A DNA stretch of 64,000 nt from positions 35,701-99,700 of the forward strand of contig NC_016146.1 of NCBI RefSeq assembly GCF_000233435.1. The letters are read 5' to 3'. The stretch is from Blattabacterium sp. (Mastotermes darwiniensis) str. MADAR (lineage in GTDB: Bacteria; Bacteroidota; Bacteroidia; Flavobacteriales; Blattabacteriaceae). Position 1 is the first letter of the stretch, and each line of letters begins with the position of its first letter. A program made the translations under genes and the position numbers. Positions 18,021 to 26,265 of this stretch are shown piece after piece. The notes under the pieces were generated by a model. The model saw nothing but the letters and a program-made list of their open reading frames with translations, searched no databases and had not been told where the DNA came from.

Positions 18021-19458
18021 AAGTTTTTATCATATTGTATTGACTAGAAAATATAGACCTGTAAAATGGAATGAAGTGATTGGACAAAATGAAGTTATAA
18101 TTGTTTTAAAAAAGGCAATTGAAAAAAATCGTTTATCTCAATTTTTATTTTTTTTTGGACCAAAAGGAGTTGGAAAAAATACATGTGCACGAATTTTAGC
18201 TAGTGAATTGAATTCATTTTCTGAAGAAGAATCTCCATATGTTTTTGAAATTAGTGGAATTTTCCATAATTCCAGAGAAATCATTTGTGAAATCATCGGA
18301 AAAATTCGTTTACATCCAAAAAAAGGAAAATATAAAATATTTATCATAAATGATGTGCACTTTTTTTCTCAAGACTCTTTCAATATCTTTTTCCATATGA
18401 TGGAAAAATCTCCTTCACATGCATTATTTATTTTTTGTATTACAAAAAAAAATGGAATACTAGATCCCATAATTTCACGTAGTCAAGTTTATGAATTTAA
18501 ACGTATTTCTTTAAAAGAAATTTATTTCCATTTGAAAGAAATAATGGAAAAAGAAGGAATTCAAATAGAAAAAGAAGCTTTATTTCTCATTGCACAATAT
18601 GGAAATGGATCAATGAGTAAAGCTATTTCCACTTTTGACAAACTTTCCTTCTGGAACTATGAAAAAAAAAAAATTACTAAGGAATTTGTGATGGAAAAAC
18701 TAGGGATTTTGGATCCCTTTTACTATTTTAAAATAATAGATTATCTATTGGATGAAAAAATATATAAAATATTAATTTTATTGGATCAAATATTTCAAAA
18801 AGGAGTAGATCCTATCAGTTTTATAATAGGTTTAACCAAACATTTTAGAAATTTATTTCTTTCTAAAAATTACGAAACTATCTCTCTTTTAAAAGATGAA
18901 AAAAAAACCATACAATCTTATATCCATCAATCAAAAAAATTATCTTTTTCTTTTTTAATTAACGCTTTAATGATTTGTCGTAAAATGGAAGATAAATATG
19001 AAATGAGTAAAAATTTTAATAGATTAACAATAGAATTATATCTAATACAATTAGCTAATAGTATTTCTTCCTATAATCCTAATTATTTTTTTTTAAAAAA
19101 TAAAAAAATTCAATATTTACAAGAATTTTGGAAAAATTTTATACATAAGTTTTCCGAAAAAATAAATCCTGTTTATTTAAATACTTTAAAAAATGAAATA
19201 AAATTTCAAATTTTAAAAAATAGGATAATTATGATCATTCCTTCTCAATTAGAAATTCGTGAATTTTTCTTAATTCAAACCTATTTTATCAAACATTGTA
19301 GAATTAAATTAAAGAATCCTCATTTAGAATTTAAAACTATAATAAAACAATTAGAAAATTATCCAATCAAAGAATACAATTTTTTATCTAAAAAAAACAA
19401 ATGTGTAGAAGAATTGATAGAAAGATTAAATTTAAAATTTTCATCTTCTATACAATAA
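18013..19458 (+). CDS. dnaX: DNA polymerase III gamma/tau subunit, degenerate ATPase motifs
   Basis: Clamp-loader and replisome-organising subunit, 481 residues. The N-terminus (LTRKYRPVKWNEVIGQ) and the GPKGVGKN-TCARIL segment identify DnaX. Several key positions deviate. In Walker A the Mg-binding Thr after the Lys is Asn (residue 56). Walker B reads IINDVH instead of the usual IIDEVH (Asn113-Asp114). The zinc module is gone: no cysteines remain between the P-loop and Walker B apart from Cys92. The arginine finger survives as ISRSQ. The C-terminal part (about 360-481) is diverged. This reads as a protein that may bind ATP poorly or not hydrolyse it. It contains an in-frame A12 tract at 18662-18673. 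Confidence 0.9.
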   Translation: MDKSFYHIVLTRKYRPVKWNEVIGQNEVIIVLKKAIEKNRLSQFLFFFGPKGVGKNTCARILASELNSFSEEESPYVFEISGIFHNSREIICEIIGKIRLHPKKGKYKIFIINDVHFFSQDSFNIFFHMMEKSPSHALFIFCITKKNGILDPIISRSQVYEFKRISLKEIYFHLKEIMEKEGIQIEKEALFLIAQYGNGSMSKAISTFDKLSFWNYEKKKITKEFVMEKLGILDPFYYFKIIDYLLDEKIYKILILLDQIFQKGVDPISFIIGLTKHFRNLFLSKNYETISLLKDEKKTIQSYIHQSKKLSFSFLINALMICRKMEDKYEMSKNFNRLTIELYLIQLANSISSYNPNYFFLKNKKIQYLQEFWKNFIHKFSEKINPVYLNTLKNEIKFQILKNRIIMIIPSQLEIREFFLIQTYFIKHCRIKLKNPHLEFKTIIKQLENYPIKEYNFLSKKNKCVEELIERLNLKFSSSIQ

Positions 19459-19510
19459 AAGAATTGTATATTTGTTGATAAGATACTTTATACAAATATT
19501 TTTTGTTTTT

Positions 19511-21604
19511 ATGAAACAGAGAATTTTTTTTTCTTCTACTTATTCAGATGAAGATATTGAAAACGATGGGACTACTGCTTCTTACGGAGGTGGATCTGGA
19601 GGTGGGACTGGCGGAAGTACGGGTTCTAGTTATTATGGAGGGACTTCTATAAGAAGTAAAACTCCTGTATTGGACAATTTTGGAATAGATTTAAATTCTA
19701 TAGCCATTGAAGGGAAATTAGATCCAGTAGTAGGAAGAGATAAAGAAGTTGAACGAGTATCTCAAATATTGAGTAGAAGAAAAAAGAATAATCCTCTTCT
19801 AATAGGAGAACCAGGAGTAGGGAAATCTGCTATTGCTGAGGGTTTTGTCTTACGTATTGTACAAAAAAAGGTTTCCAGAGTTTTATATAATAAAAGAGTG
19901 GTTGTTTTAGATTTGGCTAGCTTAGTCGCTGGAACTAAATATAGAGGTCAGTTTGAAGAAAGAATGAAAGCTATCATAAACGAATCAGAAAAAAATAAAG
20001 ATTTAATTCTTTTCATAGATGAAATCCATACTATGATTGGTGCAGGAGGTACTACAGGGTCCTTGGATGCTTCTAATATATTCAAACCTGCTTTAGCAAG
20101 AGGATATATTCAATGTATTGGAGCAACTACCTTAAATGAATATAGACAATATATAGAAAAGGATGGGGCTTTGGAACGTAGATTTCAAAAAATTATAGTA
20201 CAGCCTTCTTCTGAAAAAGAAACTATGGAAATTTTAAAAAAAATAAAAGGAAGGTATGAAAGTCATCATAATGTTATTTATACAGAAGCTACTATAAAAT
20301 CTTGTGTAAATCTAACCGTACGATATATTGTTGATCGTTTTTTACCAGATAAAGCCATTGATGCACTAGATGAGGCTGGATCTCGTGTACATATTAAGAA
20401 TATTAAAGTGCCACAAGAAGTGGTTGTTTTAGAAAAAAAATTGGATAATATTCGAAAAGAAAAATCTAAAGTAGTTAAGAATCAAAAATATGAAGAAGCG
20501 GCACGTCTTCGTGATACGGAAAAAAAAATAGAAAAACAATTGATAAAAGCGCAAGTAGAATGGGAAGAAACCTCCAAAGAAAATAAAGAAATTGTTTCTG
20601 AAGAAGACGTAGAAGAAGTAGTATCTATGATGAGTGGAGTTCCGGTAAATAGAATCGCCCAAGCGGAAATGAACAGGTTGAATAAAATGATTGATACATT
20701 AAAGGAAAAAATAATAGGACAAGATGAAGCTGTAGAAAAAATAGTAAAAGCGGTTCAGAGGAATAGAACTGGATTAAAAGATCCTAATAGTCCTATAGGA
20801 TCTTTTATTTTTTTAGGAAAGACAGGAGTTGGAAAAACTTATTTAGCAAAAGTTTTTGCGAGGGAACTATTTGATTCAGAAGAATCCTTAGTACGTATTG
20901 ATATGAGTGAATATATGGAAAAATTTTCTGTTTCTAGATTAATAGGAGCTCCTCCTGGTTATGTTGGGTATGAAGAAGGAGGACAACTAACAGAAATAAT
21001 ACGTCGTAAGCCTTATTCGGTTATTTTATTGGATGAAATAGAAAAAGCACATCATGAAGTATTCAATATACTATTGCAGATTCTTGATTATGGATGCGTT
21101 ACAGATAGTGTTGGAAGAAAAATTAACTTTAAAAATACTGTCATCATTTGTACTTCAAATACAGATACACAAAAATTAAAAAGAATTGGTCAAGAAATCG
21201 GTTTTTATACTCAAACAAGAAAATCGATGGATTCTAACTTAGAACAGACTTTGAAAAAGAGTTTTTCTCCAGAATTTATAAATAGAATAGATGATATCAT
21301 CATTTTTAATTCTCTAAAAATAGAAGATATATCTAAAATAACCCATATAGAATTAGAAAAAGTAAAAAATCAGATGTTGGATTTAGGATATAAGTTAACT
21401 TTTCTTTCCGAAGTAAAAGATTTCATTAATAAAAAAGGATTTAATAAAGAATATGGAGCTCGTCCATTAAAGAGAGTAATAGAAAAATTTATAAAGAATC
21501 CCATATCGGAATGGATTATTAATGGATCTTTGAAAAGAGGAGATGAAATAATATTGAAAATAAACGATAATAAAGATGATATTAAAGTTTATAAAAAATC
21601 ATAA
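19511..21604 (+). CDS. clpC: ClpC-type AAA+ unfoldase lacking the N-terminal Clp_N domain
   Basis: ATP-dependent unfoldase partner of ClpP, about 697 residues from the ATG at 19511; the frame reaches back to a TTG at 19472. Two AAA+ domains are intact: GEPGVGKS and LFIDEIHTMIG in the first, GKTGVGKT and LLDEIEKAH in the second. The coiled-coil middle domain (RDTEKKIEKQ region) lies between them. An EIGF tripeptide suggests a ClpP-binding loop. Flavobacterial ClpC normally begins with about 140 residues of Clp_N substrate and adaptor domain. Here only about 48 residues precede the core, including a Gly/Ser-rich stretch (about 23-45). Upstream is dnaX, so the missing domain is not nearby. Confidence 0.93.
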   Translation: MKQRIFFSSTYSDEDIENDGTTASYGGGSGGGTGGSTGSSYYGGTSIRSKTPVLDNFGIDLNSIAIEGKLDPVVGRDKEVERVSQILSRRKKNNPLLIGEPGVGKSAIAEGFVLRIVQKKVSRVLYNKRVVVLDLASLVAGTKYRGQFEERMKAIINESEKNKDLILFIDEIHTMIGAGGTTGSLDASNIFKPALARGYIQCIGATTLNEYRQYIEKDGALERRFQKIIVQPSSEKETMEILKKIKGRYESHHNVIYTEATIKSCVNLTVRYIVDRFLPDKAIDALDEAGSRVHIKNIKVPQEVVVLEKKLDNIRKEKSKVVKNQKYEEAARLRDTEKKIEKQLIKAQVEWEETSKENKEIVSEEDVEEVVSMMSGVPVNRIAQAEMNRLNKMIDTLKEKIIGQDEAVEKIVKAVQRNRTGLKDPNSPIGSFIFLGKTGVGKTYLAKVFARELFDSEESLVRIDMSEYMEKFSVSRLIGAPPGYVGYEEGGQLTEIIRRKPYSVILLDEIEKAHHEVFNILLQILDYGCVTDSVGRKINFKNTVIICTSNTDTQKLKRIGQEIGFYTQTRKSMDSNLEQTLKKSFSPEFINRIDDIIIFNSLKIEDISKITHIELEKVKNQMLDLGYKLTFLSEVKDFINKKGFNKEYGARPLKRVIEKFIKNPISEWIINGSLKRGDEIILKINDNKDDIKVYKKS

Positions 21605-21796
21605 ACTCTTTTTTATAAATGGGATCAAACATATGCATTAATGGAAAATGGAATTATTCCTAAAAATATTTTTGTTTTCCTATATTACGTATCTAAAGAA
21701 CCAATATTTCCTGTAGATACTCACTTCCGAAAATGGATTCATGAAAAAAACATTATCCATCAAAGATTGGTAAACAATCATCTGTTAAAAAGGTAA
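21605..21796 (+). pseudogene. nth: Relic of endonuclease III (nth)
   Basis: The frame just after the clpC stop stays open to a TAA at 21794 and contains an ATG at 21641, giving at most about 51 codons. It includes ENGIIPKNIF and then KEPIFPVDTH. In endonuclease III an NG-x-(V/I)-P segment precedes the helix-hairpin-helix, and (A/P)-FPVDTH carries the catalytic Asp. The helix-hairpin-helix and the iron-sulfur cysteines are missing. I read it as a shrunken nth fragment in which both blocks survive in frame with the middle deleted. It overlaps the end of the DUF3127 gene by 12 bases. Homology is judged by eye from short motifs. Confidence 0.5.
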
Positions 21797-22126
21797 ATCA
21801 TCAAAATCATCAGAAGATAAAGATGGAGTAGATTGTTTCTTTGAGTTTTTTTGTTGTATTTCCTCAATTTTCCATCCTTGTATAGAATTGAAATACTTTA
21901 TAATTCCTTCTGGATTAGTCCATTCTCTTCCACGAATATTGATAAATACTTTTATTTTATCTTCTGGACTTATAGATCCCAATAAATCTACTTTATCTTG
22001 AATAAATTCTATCAATATATTCTGAGGATAGGGTTCCTCTGTAGTAAGAACAATTTCCCTTTTTCGAAATCCACTATCAAATTTTTGAATATCAAACAAT
22101 TTCTTAACTCTTCCTATTATTTCCAT
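21785..22126 (-). CDS. DUF3127 family protein with an SSB-like acidic C-terminus
   Basis: 113-residue protein of a family found mainly in Bacteroidetes (DUF3127), predicted to adopt an OB-like fold. The N-terminal core runs from MEIIGRVKKLF through KREIVLTTEEPYPQNILIEF to NIRGREWTNPEG. The last residues, SSDDFDDLPF, resemble the acidic-hydrophobic tip of single-stranded-DNA-binding protein, which recruits repair and replication proteins. The biochemical role of the family is unknown to me. It is the 3'-terminal gene of a minus-strand block with the SPFH gene 6 bases upstream. Confidence 0.8.
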   Translation of the reverse strand: MEIIGRVKKLFDIQKFDSGFRKREIVLTTEEPYPQNILIEFIQDKVDLLGSISPEDKIKVFINIRGREWTNPEGIIKYFNSIQGWKIEEIQQKNSKKQSTPSLSSDDFDDLPF

Positions 22127-22132
22127 ATGATA

Positions 22133-23080
22133 TTATTTATTTTTTTTACTATTTTTTCCTTCATTTTTCTTTTTTATAGTTTCTCCAATTTTATTGGATA
22201 TGTTAAAGGAAGTGATCATGTGATTCAACATATCGCTAGCAGATCCAGGATAATTAGGCAATAAAATTAAATTAGCATTAGAACTTTCTCCCATAGACTG
22301 AAGGGTATCATAATGTTGTGTGACAACAATTAGAGCAGAAGCTTCTTGTGAATTTATTCCAACATTATTTAATACTTCTACAGATTCTAAAATTCCTCTT
22401 GCTATTTCTCTACGTTGATCTGCTGTTCCCTTTCCTTGTAATTTTTTGCTCTCAGCTTCCGCTTTAGCTTTAGCTATAATTTTAATTTTTTCTGCTTCCG
22501 CTTTGTATTCCGCAGCAACTTTTTCTCTTTCAGCCGTATTAATACGATTCATGGCTTGTTTCACCTGATCATCAGGATCTAGATCTGTAACTAAGGCTTT
22601 TATTATGGAATATCCATAATCTAACATAGATTCTTCTAGTTCCCTTTTTACAGCAATAGCAATATGATCTTTTCGTTCAAAAACATCGTCTAAACGCATT
22701 TTTGGAACCTCAGCCCTTACTACATCAAATATATAGGAAGTAATCTGTGTATGAGAATTATCCAATTTGTAAAAAGCTTCATATACCTTATTTTTGATCA
22801 CTTGAAATTGTACGGAAATTTTTACTTTTACAAAAACATTATCTTTAGTTTTTGTATCCACCAAAATATCTAATTGTTGAATTTTTAATGTTAGTTTTCC
22901 AACTATATTATCCAAAATAGGAATTTTGACATGTAATCCAGATTGACGAATCCTATGAAATCTACCAAGTCTTTCAATAATAGCCGCTGTTTCCTGATGT
23001 ACAATGAAAATAAAACTAGAAAAAAAAGATAGAATTAAAAGGATTAATAAACCATAAAAAAGTAAACTAAAAATGCTCAT
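22133..23080 (-). CDS. SPFH/stomatin-like membrane protein (QmcA/slipin type)
   Basis: 315-residue protein with one N-terminal membrane segment (about residues 5-27) followed by a band-7 domain (VHQETAAIIERLGRFHRI, then GLHVKIPILDNIVGKL) and a long Ala/Glu/Lys-rich coiled coil around residues 165-215 (NRINTAEREKVAAEYKAEAE). SPFH proteins form membrane-associated oligomers and often control membrane proteases such as FtsH. No NfeD partner gene is adjacent. The C-terminal tail is short and basic. It is likely cotranscribed with the DUF3127 gene downstream and the MIP18-like gene upstream. Confidence 0.88.
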   Translation of the reverse strand: MSIFSLLFYGLLILLILSFFSSFIFIVHQETAAIIERLGRFHRIRQSGLHVKIPILDNIVGKLTLKIQQLDILVDTKTKDNVFVKVKISVQFQVIKNKVYEAFYKLDNSHTQITSYIFDVVRAEVPKMRLDDVFERKDHIAIAVKRELEESMLDYGYSIIKALVTDLDPDDQVKQAMNRINTAEREKVAAEYKAEAEKIKIIAKAKAEAESKKLQGKGTADQRREIARGILESVEVLNNVGINSQEASALIVVTQHYDTLQSMGESSNANLILLPNYPGSASDMLNHMITSFNISNKIGETIKKKNEGKNSKKNK

Positions 23081-23094
23081 AATTGTATTTCATA

Positions 23095-23427
23095 TTATAA
23101 CAATCCAAGTTCTAAACGCGCTTCCTCACTCATAAATTCTCTACTCCAAGGAGGGTCAAACGTTAAAACTACATCTATTTTTGTAATTTCTTCAATGGAA
23201 GATTGAATTTTTTCTTTTACTTCTATGGGCAAACTATCTGCTACTGGACAATTCAATGTTGTTAGAGTCATGATTATTTTTACTTCTTTTTTTCTATAAA
23301 TTTTGATATCATAAATAAGACCAAGTTCATAAATATCTACCGGAATTTCTGGATCGTATATAGTTTTTAATACAGAAATAATACGATTCTCTAAAGAAGA
23401 ATGATTTTCATTCATTATTTCATTCAT
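23095..23427 (-). CDS. MIP18/DUF59 family Fe-S assembly protein (SufT-like)
   Basis: 110-residue protein of the MIP18 family, which helps load iron-sulfur clusters onto target proteins. Family signatures are YDPEIPVDIYELGLIYDI, TTLNCPVADSLP with the conserved Cys, and FDPPWSREFMSEEAR near the end. In flavobacteria such genes usually sit in suf operons; here no suf gene is adjacent, so the assignment to SUF is by family. The start overlaps the end of the upstream M16 peptidase gene by 4 bases, indicating translational coupling. Met5 is an alternative start. Confidence 0.88.
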   Translation of the reverse strand: MNEIMNENHSSLENRIISVLKTIYDPEIPVDIYELGLIYDIKIYRKKEVKIIMTLTTLNCPVADSLPIEVKEKIQSSIEEITKIDVVLTFDPPWSREFMSEEARLELGLL

Positions 23428-24806
23428 TTTAATATTTGACCAAATTTATCAAAAAAACGAATAGGATAACCTAACTTTTTCAAATTAGGCAATACATCAT
23501 TTTCCCTTCCAATAATTAAGATTCTTCCATTTTTTACGGAAAAAAATTTCTTGCATGAATAATATATATCCGATATAGTTACAGACCGAATACTGTTCAA
23601 ATAATTTTTGTAAAAACCACTTGGAAGATTATTTTTTAATTCACTAATAAAAAGATCACTAATTCTATTTGGATCTTCTAAATCTAGAATAAACTGACCA
23701 CATATTTCTTTTTTTTTAATGTTCAATTCTTCTGAAGAAACTTTATTTTCCGTAATTGTTACAATTACTTTCAAAATATCTTTGATGGCCTTATCCGTAA
23801 CCCCGTTACTTACTTGAGTATAAACAGAAAAATAACCTATATTCTTATCCGATTTTAAAATTGAATAAGCTCCATATGTATAAGCTTTTTTTTCTCTAAG
23901 ATTTAAAAACAAACGACTTTGAGGTCCTCCTCCTAGAATTCCATTTGCTAAAATAGAAGAAAAATAAGTAGGATCATTTTTTCTAAATGGAACAGGTTTC
24001 CCGAAACAAATGGTAGATTGGGTAAGAGAAGGGATATCCACCATATCTATTTCTATTGTGTTTGTATTATGATTTGAAACATTCATTCTTTTTTGTTCCT
24101 GTTCCTGAGAACAAGAACCCTTCTTCCATTTAGAGAAATAATGATCACATAACTTTTTTGCTTCTTCCTGAGAAATATCTCCTATAAAGGATAGGTAAGA
24201 AATATTTGGAATGTAATATTTATGATACAACTTTTTTAAATCGTTGAGAGTAATATTTTTTATGGTATCGTAAGTCTCATATTCTCCATAGGGATGATTT
24301 TTCCCAAAATACAAAACATTTCGAACACGTTGCAAAATAGCATTTGGATCTTTTTCTGATAAATTTATATCTATAATTTTTTGTTTGATTATTTTTTCTA
24401 ATTCTTTAAAATTATCAAATTGGCTATTCAATAGAATATCACTCATTATAGAAATAGATTTTTCCAAATATTTTTTTAAAGTAGAAATGGATATTCCCGA
24501 AAAAGAGGTATACAAAGTAGTTCCAATATAATCAATAATTTCATCTAATTCTTCTTTAGAATGATTTTTTGTTCCAGAACGTAGCATTTTACCAAAAACT
24601 TTTTTTATTCCAGCTTTATCTTTTTCAAGAAATGGATGATAATCTAATTCTAATCCTATTCTAACTAAAGGAAGTTTATGATTTTCAACGACCAAAACTT
24701 TTAATCCATTTTGCATTTTAAAAAATTTTGGTGGTTCAATATTAATAACAGTCTTCTTTTTTAAAGACCTAGGTGGTAAATTTCGATTGAATGTTGGAAA
24801 GAACAT
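23424..24806 (-). CDS. M16 peptidase family protein, non-catalytic partner
   Basis: 460-residue M16 (pitrilysin/processing-peptidase) family protein. The expected HxxEH zinc motif is absent: the aligned region reads LDYHPFLEKDKAGIKKVFGK. Later family features remain, such as GGGPQSRLFLNLREKKAYTYG. Bacterial M16 proteins often work as pairs in which one chain is catalytic and the other helps bind substrate. The next gene upstream (24861-26162) carries the zinc site, so this pair fits that scheme. I see no clear signal peptide from the chosen start, so its compartment is uncertain. Confidence 0.87.
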   Translation of the reverse strand: MFFPTFNRNLPPRSLKKKTVINIEPPKFFKMQNGLKVLVVENHKLPLVRIGLELDYHPFLEKDKAGIKKVFGKMLRSGTKNHSKEELDEIIDYIGTTLYTSFSGISISTLKKYLEKSISIMSDILLNSQFDNFKELEKIIKQKIIDINLSEKDPNAILQRVRNVLYFGKNHPYGEYETYDTIKNITLNDLKKLYHKYYIPNISYLSFIGDISQEEAKKLCDHYFSKWKKGSCSQEQEQKRMNVSNHNTNTIEIDMVDIPSLTQSTICFGKPVPFRKNDPTYFSSILANGILGGGPQSRLFLNLREKKAYTYGAYSILKSDKNIGYFSVYTQVSNGVTDKAIKDILKVIVTITENKVSSEELNIKKKEICGQFILDLEDPNRISDLFISELKNNLPSGFYKNYLNSIRSVTISDIYYSCKKFFSVKNGRILIIGRENDVLPNLKKLGYPIRFFDKFGQILK

Positions 24807-24860
24807 ATTTGTTTTGTATGTATGAAAAGTTAAAGGATAAAAATGATTGTTTTTTAACCA

Positions 24861-26162
24861 TTAATAATTTGATGGAACATTATACAAACGCACTCTACAA
24901 TTTACATTTAAATATTTATTAGCTACGATCTTGATATCTTCTACAGATATTTTTCGATATTTTTCTATATCCGTATTTATTAAGTCTGTATTTTTATAGT
25001 ATAAAGAATAATGGGCTAAATTTCCTGCTATTCCACTCATAGAATAATTATCAAAAAGAATTTTTTTTTCAAAATAATTTTTTTGTTTATCCAATTCATA
25101 CTGATTCACTCCTTTGTCTTTCAAATTTTCTATTTCTTCATCTATAACTTTTGTTACTTCATCCAAAGTAACTCCAGGATTGATTAATCCATATATAATA
25201 AAAATACCATAATCCTCCATAATATCTAAGAAAGACCCTGCATAAGAAGCCAGTTGTTTTTTATTTATTACATTTTTTGTTATACGTGAACTTTCGCCAG
25301 AAGAAAGTACATGGTCTATTATTTTTAATACGTAAGAATCTTGATCAATTATTTTTGGAATTCTGTAGGATAAGAAAACTCCGGGTACTTTGGTATTTTT
25401 ATCCATATATGTAGAAAAAACCTCCTCTTTAATAGGTTTTTCCTCTATTTTTTTCATATGAAAATCTATTTTTCCTTTGGGAATAGAATAAAAATATCTA
25501 TGAATCCATTCTATAGCTTCATTTATCTCAAAATCACCTGCAACAACTAAAATTGCATTATTTGGAACATAATAAGTATCATAAAATTTATTGTAATCTT
25601 TTTCTGTAGCCGTATCTAAATCTTTATATAGACCAATAATTGGATATTTATAAGGATGTTTTTGGAATAAAAAAGAAGGAATAATTTCTGAAATTGCTTT
25701 AGCATATGGTTGATTTTCTATTTGCATTTTTTTTTCTTCTTTTACAACTTTTCTCTGAATATGAATACTTTCCTCATCTATTTTAGCATTAAACATTCTT
25801 TCAGATTCTAACCATAAAGCTAAAGGAAGACGATCAGATGGTAAAACTTCGTAATAACAAGTTTCATCATGATTGGTATAAGCGTTATTTTTCCCTCCAT
25901 TAGAGGCTATATATTTAAAAAATTCTCCTCTTTTAATATTTTTAGATCCTTCGAACATAAGATGTTCGAAAAAATGAGCAAATCCAGATTTACCAGGAGA
26001 TTCATTTTTAGTTCCTACATGATACAAAACCGAAACAGAAACTAAAGGATTTGTATTGTCTTGATGTAAAATGATATGTAATCCATTTTCCATTGTTTTT
26101 TCAAAAAATATGATTTTCGTATTATTAGAATATTTGTTTTTCAAAAAATTAGAATTGAACAT
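24861..26162 (-). CDS. M16 zinc peptidase, catalytic partner
   Basis: 433-residue M16 metallopeptidase. The zinc motif is HFFEH within KSGFAHFFEHLMFEGSKN, and the third ligand Glu lies downstream in RKVVKEEKKM. The second half has the SGESSRITKNV region typical of the family. It is first in a run of five minus-strand genes and lies 54 bases upstream of its apparent non-catalytic partner. The target peptides are unknown; family members degrade small or unfolded polypeptides. It is divergent from argF'. Confidence 0.92.
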   Translation of the reverse strand: MFNSNFLKNKYSNNTKIIFFEKTMENGLHIILHQDNTNPLVSVSVLYHVGTKNESPGKSGFAHFFEHLMFEGSKNIKRGEFFKYIASNGGKNNAYTNHDETCYYEVLPSDRLPLALWLESERMFNAKIDEESIHIQRKVVKEEKKMQIENQPYAKAISEIIPSFLFQKHPYKYPIIGLYKDLDTATEKDYNKFYDTYYVPNNAILVVAGDFEINEAIEWIHRYFYSIPKGKIDFHMKKIEEKPIKEEVFSTYMDKNTKVPGVFLSYRIPKIIDQDSYVLKIIDHVLSSGESSRITKNVINKKQLASYAGSFLDIMEDYGIFIIYGLINPGVTLDEVTKVIDEEIENLKDKGVNQYELDKQKNYFEKKILFDNYSMSGIAGNLAHYSLYYKNTDLINTDIEKYRKISVEDIKIVANKYLNVNCRVRLYNVPSNY

Positions 26163-26241
26163 GGTTTATTGAATGAACTTGAAAATGAAAAACAATTTAC
26201 GATTTTTTTTTTCTAAAAAGTTATATTTTTTTCTTTTGTTC

Positions 26242-26249
26242 TATTTTTG
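26242..26249 (+). promoter_or_regulatory. Possible -7 element upstream of the arginine genes
   Basis: TATTTTTG fits TAnnTTTG and lies 16 bases before the argF' start in the divergent spacer. There is no TTG at -33 spacing, so support is weak. Confidence 0.22.
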
Positions 26250-26265
26250 TTGATTATTATGAATT

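Noticed and set aside
23424-24806. Loss of the HxxEH zinc motif in the M16 protein, considered as decay
   Set aside because: Bacterial M16 proteins often come as catalytic and non-catalytic pairs, and the adjacent gene carries the zinc site.
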